Position numbers and translations under genes: made by a program. Of a stretch of DNA of 64,000 bases, positions 53,202 through 60,919 are shown in pieces. The number at the start of each line of letters is the position of its first letter. Within the stretch, counting starts at the first letter, position 1. This DNA comes from G963678445 sp963678445. GTDB taxonomy: Bacteria > Hydrogenedentota > Hydrogenedentia > Hydrogenedentales > G963678445. Location of the stretch: NCBI GenBank assembly GCA_963678445.1, contig OY782877.1, positions 3,410,001-3,474,000 on the forward strand, read 5' to 3'. The notes under the pieces are model-generated. The model saw nothing but the letters and a program-made list of their open reading frames with translations, searched no databases and had not been told where the DNA came from.

Positions 53202-54986
53202 ATGCATCCCTATCGAACTCATACTTGCGGCGCGTTGCGCAAAGAAAACACGGGAACTCAAGTACGGCTTTCTGGCTGGGTCCATCGGAAACGTGATCAC
53301 GGCGGCGTTATTTTTATCGATCTGCGCGACCATTATGGCTTGACGCAGATTGTTGTTAACCCGGATCAGCCTTTTTTTGCTGAAGCGGAAAAGGTGCGTA
53401 ATGAAAGCGTAATCACGGTTACGGGTGAGGTGGTGCCGCGTACGGACGAGACCGTCAATTCCAATCTGGATACGGGTGAAATTGAAGTTGTCGCTGCGGA
53501 ATTCCTGACCGAATCCCTTTGTGATACCTTGCCTTTCACGGTGAATCAGGAGCTGGATTGTCCGGAAGAAACCCGGCTCAAGTATCGTTTTGTCGATTTG
53601 CGTCGTGAACATATGCACAAGAACATTGTGTTGCGCGCTAAAACGTGCGCCTTGGTGCGTCAGCATCTTACGGAAGAAGGCTTTATCGAATATCACACGC
53701 CGATTCTGGCCAATTCGTCGCCCGAGGGCGCACGGGACTATCTTGTGCCGAGCCGTCTGTATCCCGGCCATTTCTATGCATTGCCCCAAGCGCCGCAGCA
53801 GTTCAAACAGTTGCTGATGGTGTCGGGTTTCGATAAGTATTTCCAGATTGCGCCTTGCTTCCGCGATGAGGATTCGCGTGCTGACCGTAGTCCTGGTGAG
53901 TTCTACCAGATTGATATGGAGATGTCCTACATTACGCAGGACGATCTCTTCGTAATTCTTGAAAAATTGCTGGTGCGCCTCTTCAAAGAGCTGTCCAACA
54001 AAGAAATCGTTGCCGAAACCTTCCCGCGCATTCCGTTCAAGGAAGCAATGGAGAAGTATGGTTCTGACAAACCGGATATTCGTTTTGGCTTGGAGATGGT
54101 GGACTGCACGGAGCTGTTTGCGGATTGCAAATTGAAGGTGTTTAGCAATCAGGTGAAAACGGGCGGTGTGGTGAAGGTCATCAATGCGAAGGGCGCGGCG
54201 TTGCAGTCGCGTAAATTCTTCGATGACGCTGAAAAATTCGCCAAGTCGGAAGGCGCTAAGGGATTGGCCTGGATCGCACTTCGTGATGGCGATATGAAGG
54301 GACCGATCGTCAAATTCCTGAGTGAGGATGAGAAGAAGAATCTGGCGGAACGCATGGGTGCGGAGGAAGGCGACGCGCTGTTCTTTGGTGCAGGTGCCTT
54401 GGCGGAAACCAATACCCTTTTGGGTAAAGTGCGTGGCTATCTGGGCGAACAACTGGATTTGATTGACAAGAACAAGGTCGCTTTTTGCTGGATCGTCGAT
54501 TTCCCCATGTTCGAATGGAACGAAGACGAGAAAAAAATCGACTTCTCGCATAACCCCTTCTCTATGCCGCAGGGTGGTCTGGAGGCGTTGGAATCGAAGG
54601 ACCCGCTCGATGTGCTGGCCTATCAGTATGACATCGTTTGTAACGGTATTGAGTTGTCCTCGGGCGCGATTCGAAACCACCGTCCCGATGTCATGATCAA
54701 AGCCTTTGAGACGGCGGGGTACACGGAGGACGATGTGAAGTCGCAATTCCCGGCCTTGTGGGAAGCCTTCCACTACGGTGCGCCTCCTCACGGTGGCATC
54801 GCACCGGGTCTGGATCGCATTGTGATGTTGCTGGCTGATGAGCCCAATATCCGCGAGGTCATTGCGTTTCCGCTCAACCAGAAGGCGCAGGATTTACTTA
54901 TGGGTGCGCCGAGTGAAGTCTTCACTAAACAGCTGGAAGAGCTTCACTTGCAAATCAAATATCCTCCGCAGGAAGAAAAAAAATAG
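53202..54986 (+). CDS. aspS: Aspartyl-tRNA synthetase
   Basis: A 594-residue class II synthetase of the bacterial type. The N-terminal OB-fold anticodon-binding domain contains LSGWVHRKRDHGGVIFIDLRDHYGLTQIV. The catalytic core follows, with class II motif 2 (FRDEDSRADRSPGEFYQIDMEMSY), the bacteria-specific GAD insertion domain (about residues 285-420), and motif 3 (HGGIAPGLDRIVMLL). It charges tRNA-Asp with aspartate. ATG 53202 is preceded by AAGGAAAGG. A long open frame on the opposite strand (53172-54791) is a shadow. A strong terminator follows. Confidence 0.97.
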   Translation: MHPYRTHTCGALRKENTGTQVRLSGWVHRKRDHGGVIFIDLRDHYGLTQIVVNPDQPFFAEAEKVRNESVITVTGEVVPRTDETVNSNLDTGEIEVVAAEFLTESLCDTLPFTVNQELDCPEETRLKYRFVDLRREHMHKNIVLRAKTCALVRQHLTEEGFIEYHTPILANSSPEGARDYLVPSRLYPGHFYALPQAPQQFKQLLMVSGFDKYFQIAPCFRDEDSRADRSPGEFYQIDMEMSYITQDDLFVILEKLLVRLFKELSNKEIVAETFPRIPFKEAMEKYGSDKPDIRFGLEMVDCTELFADCKLKVFSNQVKTGGVVKVINAKGAALQSRKFFDDAEKFAKSEGAKGLAWIALRDGDMKGPIVKFLSEDEKKNLAERMGAEEGDALFFGAGALAETNTLLGKVRGYLGEQLDLIDKNKVAFCWIVDFPMFEWNEDEKKIDFSHNPFSMPQGGLEALESKDPLDVLAYQYDIVCNGIELSSGAIRNHRPDVMIKAFETAGYTEDDVKSQFPALWEAFHYGAPPHGGIAPGLDRIVMLLADEPNIREVIAFPLNQKAQDLLMGAPSEVFTKQLEELHLQIKYPPQEEKK

Positions 54987-55041
54987 CCTGCAACGAAAAC
55001 AGAGGCTGAGCAGCCTTTGTTTCTGACTCGAATTCCAAAAG

Positions 55042-55073
55042 CCGACCTGTATTCTACACAGGTCGGTTTTTTT
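55042..55073 (+). terminator. Strong intrinsic terminator after aspS
   Basis: Perfect 9-bp stem CCGACCTGT/ACAGGTCGG (55042-55050, 55058-55066), 7-base loop and seven T residues. Confidence 0.92.
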
Positions 55074-55258
55074 CAGTGGATTTGCCAGGTACTGAATGCT
55101 GGACCGTTTTTTGCCCCTATTGCATGTATCACAGTAGAATAGCAGAAAAGATGTTTGAAATTTAACAGTTATAAAGGATACAATATGAAACTTGGGCGTT
55201 CCAGGTTGAATTTTAGGGAACGTCGCTTCGCAAGTTGTTCAACACGGAGATAGGGTGC

Positions 55259-55858
55259 ATGCATCATCGCACGATAAAACGCAAACATTATGGTCCTGCC
55301 ACAAAGTGGTTTGGAAAAACAATGCTACGCTTGTTGGGGTGGCAGTGTGAGGGGGAGGTGGAAGATATTCCCAACACGCCCAAGTGTGTCATTGTGGCCG
55401 CTCCACACAATACAGGATGGGATCTGCCGTACACCTTGCTGGCCTCCTTTCAACTGGGGTTACCAGCGGTGTTTATGATGAAAGATTCCTTATTCGCCTG
55501 GCCGTTGGGGATCTTGTGGCGTTTTTTGGGCGGCGTTCCCATAAATCGGCGTAAAAGTACGAGTACGGTACAGCAGATGGTGACTGCATTTTCTGAAAGT
55601 GAGGTGTTACGCGTCATTATTGCTCCAGAGGGAACGCGCAGCCGTGTAAAACATTGGAAACTTGGCTTTTACTGGATGGCGCATGGCGCCGATGTACCGA
55701 TTGTGCTGGCGTATATCGATTATCGGCGTAAAGTGGTCGGCATTGGCGCTCCCTGGAAGCCCAGCGGCGATGTTGAGATGGATTTTAAGCATATACAGGC
55801 TTTTTATGAAGAAAAAACGGGGATGACGCCTGTCTACGACGCCAAGCGTCTGCAGTGA
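55259..55858 (+). CDS. PlsC-like 1-acyl-glycerol-phosphate acyltransferase family protein
   Basis: A 199-residue protein with the acyltransferase motif I HNTGWD (H-X4-D) in VAAPHNTGWDLPYTLLAS and motif III PEGTRSR. It lacks a clear transmembrane segment but has hydrophobic surface stretches (LFAWPLGILWRFLGG). The family transfers acyl chains to lysophospholipids or related acceptors at the membrane; the exact acceptor is unknown. ATG 55259 has GGAGATAGGG upstream; a TTG eight codons earlier is the alternative. It lies alone between the aspS terminator and the CPBP-like gene. Confidence 0.8.
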   Translation: MHHRTIKRKHYGPATKWFGKTMLRLLGWQCEGEVEDIPNTPKCVIVAAPHNTGWDLPYTLLASFQLGLPAVFMMKDSLFAWPLGILWRFLGGVPINRRKSTSTVQQMVTAFSESEVLRVIIAPEGTRSRVKHWKLGFYWMAHGADVPIVLAYIDYRRKVVGIGAPWKPSGDVEMDFKHIQAFYEEKTGMTPVYDAKRLQ

Positions 55859-56028
55859 TCTTTTTGTGTCAACCTTGTGGGGCATGACTTCGTTGACCTG
55901 ATACAACTTGCATATGCAAAGTCAATTTTGGCAAGGTATGCGGATGATAATGAAGGACGGTCGGCGTAGCTTTTGTGTGGTTTGATGTTGGACGCTGCAC
56001 ATGCGCCGTATGGGAGCACAACACGAAT

Positions 56029-56955
56029 ATGAATAGAAAAGGCGTGGGCGTTTATTTGCTGGTGACTTTGGGCTTGGGATACACCCTTACACCGCTGCTT
56101 GTTTATTTTAATTTGATAGCCTATCATGAACCGAACATTCTTAACATGGCTCTGTTTCTTGCGGTTATGTGGATTCCCGCTTTGGGCGCTCTAATCGCCT
56201 CTAAGGCCAGCCCTGATGCCGGTGAGGGGGCTACTTTTACCCCGCTGTGGCCGGTACCTATGAATAGAATGCTGTGTGTCGCGTTGCTTACCCCCTTCTG
56301 GTTTGCACTGGGTTATGCCATATGTGCGTTCTGGGGCTGGACGCATGTACAGTGGGATATGGGCACGTTGATGAATATTATCAACGCTGGTCTGCAGCAA
56401 CCGATGACGAAGGAGGTGGCGGCTATTGCGCCTAAGGTGTTTCTCGTAGGCGGTATTGCGATGAACATCGTCTTGGGTCTGACTTTTTATGCTGTGCTGG
56501 CCTTGGGAAGTGAATGGGGCTGGCGTGCTTATCTTCTGCCGCAGCTGATGGGCTTGGGCCGCTATCGCGCCTATATGCTCACGGGTTTGTTATGGGCCTT
56601 GTGGGCCTTTCCCTTGGTTTTTGGTGGTTTCTGGCGTCGTGACGCATTACATGAACTCCCTTTGTTTATGTTGCGTTTTACGGCCTTGTGTGTGGTTTTG
56701 AGCGTCTTATTGGGTGAAGTGCTTCGCCGTTATCGCAATATTGGCTTAGTCGCGCTCTGTGCAGGCGCTTTTGCAGCACAGTTCTTTGGGGTGTGGGAAT
56801 ATCTTTTCCCTATCAGCACTGCACCTTATACAGGACCTTTTGGCCTTGTCTCCATTGTCATATGGGCGGTAATTTCCCTTGCCCCCATACTGCTTTTAGG
56901 ACCAGGCAAATCAGAGGATGTGCTTACTGAAACCCCAGAGCAGGAGGCCGCATAA
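56029..56955 (+). CDS. CPBP (CAAX-protease-like) membrane protein missing key residues
   Basis: A 308-residue protein with about eight transmembrane helices. The CPBP/Abi region is visible as LGSEWGWRAYLLPQLMGLGRYRAYMLTGLLWALWAFPLVFGGF. In active CPBP proteases the first motif reads EExxxR and the second has a His after the LW pair (typically LWHxPL). Here the first Glu is Ser (SEWGWR) and the His position is Ala/Phe (LWAFPL). Both changes argue against metalloprotease activity, so the protein may be a non-catalytic relative. ATG 56029 has GGGAG about 12 bases upstream, which is a longer than usual spacing. A strong bidirectional terminator follows. Confidence 0.72.
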   Translation: MNRKGVGVYLLVTLGLGYTLTPLLVYFNLIAYHEPNILNMALFLAVMWIPALGALIASKASPDAGEGATFTPLWPVPMNRMLCVALLTPFWFALGYAICAFWGWTHVQWDMGTLMNIINAGLQQPMTKEVAAIAPKVFLVGGIAMNIVLGLTFYAVLALGSEWGWRAYLLPQLMGLGRYRAYMLTGLLWALWAFPLVFGGFWRRDALHELPLFMLRFTALCVVLSVLLGEVLRRYRNIGLVALCAGAFAAQFFGVWEYLFPISTAPYTGPFGLVSIVIWAVISLAPILLLGPGKSEDVLTETPEQEAA

Positions 56956-56985
56956 GGTAGCGTGTTCCCTATGAAATGTGAAATG

Positions 56986-57022
56986 AAAAGCGCTTCAGCA
57001 AGTTGCTGAAGCGCTTTTTTTT
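56986..57022 (+). terminator. Bidirectional intrinsic terminator
   Basis: Perfect 15-bp stem (56986-57000 with 57004-57018), 3-base loop, T run on the plus strand, and a T-rich flank on the minus strand too. It serves the convergent CPBP-like and permease genes. Confidence 0.9.
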
Positions 57023-57047
57023 AATGGTACGAGGTCTGCTGAGAACG

Positions 57048-58364
57048 TTACCCGATAAGGAGGAAGTATCGCACGTAGATGTATGCAGAGCTGAGTAGCA
57101 AGGTCAAAAGCATTAGAGGAAGGCCGTAGCGCGTGAACTCAAGGAAGGAGAGCGGATAGTTGTTCTTCCGTGCGATTTGCGCGACAACGACATTAGCGGC
57201 TGCACCCAGCAGCGTGCCATTGCCCCCCAGGCATGAACCGAGGGCAAGGGACCACCATAAAGGTTGTTCGATCTGCAATGCCATCAATTCGGGATTATCC
57301 TGCAAGCCCAATTCAGTGCCAAATGCTTTGAATAGCGAGGAAACCAGAGGAATCATTGCAATGACGACGGGAATGTTGCCAAAAAGTGAGGAGAGCAGTG
57401 CACTGGACCATAGCACCGCCATCGCGGTGAAGAAGAAATGACCGCTGGTCAGTTTGAACATAACACGTCCTAATTCCTCAAACAGGCCATTGTACTCCAG
57501 CGCCCCCACCAGGATGAACAGGCCTATCAGGAAAAAAATGGTCTCCCATTCCACCTTCTCCATCGCTTCCCGTACACTGCTGCGGGTAACCACCACCATT
57601 ACAAAACCACCTACCAGCGCCACCAAACCCGGTTCGATGTGTAGCGTATGGCTCAGCGTGAAGCCCAGCAGGATTAATGCGAATACAACCAGGCCCCGCT
57701 TTAAACGAAATGGATCTGTAATCGCCTTACCCGGCGTCGCCTTCATAATACGTTTTCGGGCTTCGGGCGACACATACATGGTCTTCCGGAAGAGCACAAC
57801 GATAATGAGCAGGGCGACGAGCATGATGCCTACCACCGCAGGACTGAGATGGGCCAGGAATTGGTTGAAGCTCAGATGCCCTTTGGAACCTATCAGAATA
57901 TTAGGGGGATCGCCCACCAGCGTTGCCGTACCCCCGATATTCGAGAATAATGCTTCCAGGATCAAAAACGGCACCGTGGGAATTTCCAGAATCTGGGTGA
58001 TTAGAATGGTTATAGGCGCTATCAGTACCACGGTCGTGACATTATCCAAGAAGGCCGACAGTACTGCGGTGGCGAACAAAAGTCCGGTCAAAATCAACAA
58101 ACCATTGCCACGTGCCCGTTGGGCGATGAATACCGCCACCCATTCGAAAAGGCCTGTTTCGGAAAGAATGTTTACTACCGTCATCATGCCGACGAGTAGA
58201 AACATGACATCCAAATCAACGTGTTCCAGCGCGGTCTTATGTGGAATCAGCTGACAGAAAACCACCGCAGCCGCACCCATAATGGCTGCAGCAGTACGAT
58301 CTACCTTTTCCGTGAGGATCAGAAAATACGTGATTCCAAATATGATAAGTGCATACGTTAACAT
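57048..58364 (-). CDS. SLC13/ArsB/NhaD-type ion transporter
   Basis: A 438-residue permease with about eleven to twelve transmembrane helices in two homologous halves. Each half has the family's re-entrant signature: FLDNVTTVVLIAPI with SNIGGTATLVGDPPNI in the first, and SLFGNIPVVIAMIPLV with GSCLGGNGTLLGAAANVV in the second. This group includes sodium/proton antiporters, arsenite permeases and dicarboxylate carriers; the sequence alone does not choose. It starts at ATG 58364 with a weak GGA upstream. It follows the EIIA-CBS gene on the same strand with a gap of about 145 bases, so regulation of the transporter by that protein is possible. Confidence 0.85.
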   Translation of the reverse strand: MLTYALIIFGITYFLILTEKVDRTAAAIMGAAAVVFCQLIPHKTALEHVDLDVMFLLVGMMTVVNILSETGLFEWVAVFIAQRARGNGLLILTGLLFATAVLSAFLDNVTTVVLIAPITILITQILEIPTVPFLILEALFSNIGGTATLVGDPPNILIGSKGHLSFNQFLAHLSPAVVGIMLVALLIIVVLFRKTMYVSPEARKRIMKATPGKAITDPFRLKRGLVVFALILLGFTLSHTLHIEPGLVALVGGFVMVVVTRSSVREAMEKVEWETIFFLIGLFILVGALEYNGLFEELGRVMFKLTSGHFFFTAMAVLWSSALLSSLFGNIPVVIAMIPLVSSLFKAFGTELGLQDNPELMALQIEQPLWWSLALGSCLGGNGTLLGAAANVVVAQIARKNNYPLSFLEFTRYGLPLMLLTLLLSSAYIYVRYFLLIG

Positions 58365-58510
58365 AAAATATGGTTATCCAAAATTACCTACAAAAACGCA
58401 ACAACCGTTTATCCGAATGGCAAATTGTAGTATCTAAAACAAATTACTGATTTAATCCTGAAAGGTTATTTACGATGGGCAGACGGTTCTAAGGGTGAGC
58501 CGAGCCCGCT

Positions 58511-59431
58511 CTATATGTTAATCACGCGGTCTAATACCAAAATACGATCGATCACCCCTACACGTTTCTTGTCCCGAACCACATATACTTTAGAATGGTG
58601 GTGCACCGCCAGCTCAAAAACAATCTCCAGCAGCGTAGCGTCTTCCGCTACCGTGGCGTAATCCTGCGCCATAACATCACGCGCCAAGGCGTTTCCTTCT
58701 CCCTCAAAGTATTTTTCAAAGGGATCAAACTGGCGGATAAATGCGATGCTCTTAAGTTGGCTAAAGAAATCCGGCATACCCAGTTTAAACAAATGTTCAC
58801 ACGTAATTTGTCCCACCAGGGTACCATCGTCCTCGACCACACCGATACTATCCAACATGTGCTGGTGCATGACCCGCGTCACTGTGCGTAAGGGAGTATC
58901 AGGATGAATCGCCGCCAGGGGTTGGCGCATAATATCCCGAGCCGTCACAATGGTATCTGTACCTAGTACCCGTTTGGATACAAAGGCGCTCAAAATCGAC
59001 GAATCACGCAGGCTATAGAGAATCTCACGCTCTACGGGGTCGGAAACCAGGCGGGCAAACTGCGACATGACCTGCAGGGCCAACTGCGGTTGGTCATCCG
59101 GCACTACCATCAGGCAGATAACCTCCGCTGGTTTGCCATCCATCGCGTCAAAATCCACTGGGTTTGACGGCATGGCCAGACAAAGCGCCAGCCCTTTGAA
59201 GTTGGGAATACGCGCATGGGGAAACGCAAAGCCATTTCCCAAACCCGTGGGGCGTTCCCGCTCCCGTTCATTAACCGCTTCCTGTACGATCGCGTGCGTA
59301 AGCTCCGGATGGGCTTTCAACGCCGGACTTTGTACAAGAGCGGTAACCATTTGGGTAATCAAGGCCCACTTATCTGGTGCTTCCACATCTAGCAGCACCA
59401 GGTTTTCATCTATATACGCTTCATAATCCAT
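58511..59431 (-). CDS. PTS EIIA-like domain fused to a CBS pair
   Basis: A 306-residue soluble protein. Residues 1-150 are a fructose/nitrogen-type EIIA domain with the phospho-acceptor H72 in GNGFAFPHARIPN and the following VICLMVVPDDQPQLALQVMSQFARL. Residues 165-306 form a CBS pair (ARDIMRQPLAAIHPDTPLRTVTRVM ... DVMAQDYATVAEDATLLEIVFEL), an adenine-nucleotide sensor. No sugar permease or phosphocarrier lies nearby, so it looks like a regulatory EIIA that senses phosphorylation and energy state. The neighbour is an ion permease. ATG 59431 has GGGTGA upstream; GTG 59440 is an alternative. Confidence 0.85.
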   Translation of the reverse strand: MDYEAYIDENLVLLDVEAPDKWALITQMVTALVQSPALKAHPELTHAIVQEAVNERERERPTGLGNGFAFPHARIPNFKGLALCLAMPSNPVDFDAMDGKPAEVICLMVVPDDQPQLALQVMSQFARLVSDPVEREILYSLRDSSILSAFVSKRVLGTDTIVTARDIMRQPLAAIHPDTPLRTVTRVMHQHMLDSIGVVEDDGTLVGQITCEHLFKLGMPDFFSQLKSIAFIRQFDPFEKYFEGEGNALARDVMAQDYATVAEDATLLEIVFELAVHHHSKVYVVRDKKRVGVIDRILVLDRVINI

Positions 59432-59825
59432 CAATCTCACCCAACTGCGTAGCCCTGTTTATCCGAATAGGCTTCCACACTTTGTGTTCTCACACTTTTT
59501 CAGCATGTTTTTGCCTCAATGCAGCCCAATGGCTGCGTCACAAGTAATATATATAGTTCTTGTGCGCTGTGAGCGAAGTGTCGTTTTTGCTTGGATTTCC
59601 TCAATTTTTGAGTTAATCGTGTACTATTTTAATATCCATGAAACACTTTTCCCCTTTGGATAATACGCCAGTTTATCACAGAAGAAGTGAATTTGTCGAC
59701 ATCTCTCTAGAGTTTCTAGTGCAAACCCAAAATGCACTCACAATACGTCCCTAGCCCTAGTCCAATAGTGCTTTTTTATTGCCCTTCATGAATAATTTTA
59801 GTGCCTAAAATGCTTGTGTCAAGAA
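59432..59825 (+). other. Intergenic stretch without recognised genes
   Basis: About 390 A/T-rich bases between the EIIA-CBS gene and the IS256 remnant. The minus-strand promoter of the EIIA-CBS gene must be here but no clear hexamer pair was found. Confidence 0.45.
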
Positions 59826-59886
59826 GCTTCTGTAAAAGTGTCCTTGGTGCCCATTGGTTTCTTTTCTTCGTTGTTTTTATGTTTTC

Positions 59887-60427
59887 TTACCCCGCTCCTT
59901 CCTTGCGCACGTTGAGATAGGTGGCGTCCACTATGAGGTAGGGATAGGGAACCCCGTCCAGACGCCGGTTGCGAAACTCGTTTAGTGACTCAAATCTGAG
60001 AAGTTGTCATAAAAAACGAAATTTTCGTTGTGGTCAGGGACGGTGAGGACCATACCTAACGCTTGCGGTCGCTGGACCTCTTTATTTCCTCGTCCAGCTC
60101 TGCCGCGATGCACGACACCGTCGATGCCGACAGCTCGAAACCGCCCATTTTCTCCAACACGTTTTTGACCTTGCGCGTGGACACGCCCATGAAATACATC
60201 TCCGCGCAGGTCACCAGCAGCGCGCGTTCCGAACGCTTCCATTTGGCAAAAAACAGCGGCGAATATGGCTCCGTTCCCCGCACCTGCGGCGCCTGCAAGT
60301 CCATCTTGCCCAGATGGCGCTCCACTTGCGCCTCCAGGACCTACTCCAACATGAACGGCATCATTTCCTTAAACAAATCCCCCTCACAAGAAGATTGAAT
60401 TTCGCTCAAAAACTCAGCGAACGGATT
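59887..60427 (-). pseudogene. IS256-family transposase, broken
   Basis: Minus-strand coding remains read in order: an N-terminal part (NPFAEFLSEIQSS ... KEMMPFMLE), an in-frame TAG at 60341-60343, then VLEAQVERHLGKMDLQAPQVRG (with a deletion compared with complete family members), SERALLVTCAEMYFMGVSTRKV and SASTVSCIAAELDEEI. A 100-base insertion interrupts here. The frame resumes with NEFRNRRLDGVPYPYLIVDATYLNV, which holds the first catalytic Asp (DAT), and stops at 59887. Everything beyond, including the remaining catalytic residues, is missing. Four independent lesions (stop, internal deletion, insertion, truncation) make it inactive. Confidence 0.85.
59985..60080 (+). repeat. Dispersed TTTA element, copy K, inserted in the IS256 transposase
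   Basis: 96 bases from GTGACTCAAATCTGAGAAG to GGTCGCTGGACCTC. It is bounded by TTTA on both sides (59981-59984, 60081-60084). Removing the element and one TTTA joins GACGAGGAAA to TAAACGAGTTT and restores the transposase frame as DEEINEFRNRRLDG, as in other IS256-family proteins. This defines the ends and a 4-bp target duplication. Confidence 0.93.
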
Positions 60428-60604
60428 CCTGGTTATCGTGGAGCTCCTCTGATTTGTTAGAGCACCAAGAATTGGAGCAAACGGTGGCCTTCTTTCTCTA
60501 CTCACCTTTTACAGAAGATAGATTGCGCTATCTTTCCACCTCAGTCTTTAATACTAGGGGATGTTGGGGGATATCTTGATAAGCATCAGCGCGTCACAGT
60601 CGTA

Positions 60605-60704
60605 GTGCGAGAGAAAAATCTTTATAAAAAGTTTGTTGGGCCTCGGGACGGTACGGACCATGTTTCCTGGGTTTGGGTCGGGTACCTGGCGGTCGCTGGA
60701 GAGT
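60605..60704 (+). repeat. Dispersed TTTA element, copy L (diverged long form)
   Basis: The left part is weak (GTGCGAGAGAAAAATC...ATAAAAAG). The centre has TCGGGACGGTACGGACCATGTTTCCTGGGT, the right end is GGCGGTCGCTGGAGAG, followed by TTTTA. It lies about 90 bases beyond the IS256 remnant and in the leader of the hybrid kinase gene; the rest of 60517-60919 shows no gene. Confidence 0.7.
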
Positions 60705-60919
60705 TTTAGATTTCAATGTATTCGTGTTTTTAGGGGAAATTTTGACAGATTAGCGTTAGAAACGGCATGATAGCGGTAGTGTTCTGCCTTGATGGTTGCA
60801 GCGGAGAAGACATTGATTCTTGAAAAAGCGAGATTCGGCTATCCTCATATTTCGGAAGGGGATCGTATCGCTTGCTGTTGGCCCTGAAACATGTGGTGGC
60901 TAAGTGTCGGGAGAAGAGT

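Larger units (their letters stand above)
59826..60516 (-). mobile_element. Remnant of an IS256-family insertion sequence
   Basis: Inverted ends bound the remnant: CTTCTGTAAAAGTG on the plus strand from 59828, and its mirror CACCTTTTACAGAAG at 60503-60517. Between them lies a broken IS256-type transposase gene on the minus strand. The interval of about 690 bases is half of a normal IS256 element, so the 3' part of the transposase is deleted. No target duplication is visible at the outer flanks. The element also contains an insertion of the dispersed TTTA element (59985-60080). Confidence 0.75.

Noticed and set aside
53172..54791. A 539-residue open frame on the minus strand
   Set aside because: It lies wholly antisense to aspS, has no ribosome site or recognisable domain, and reflects the codon bias of aspS.
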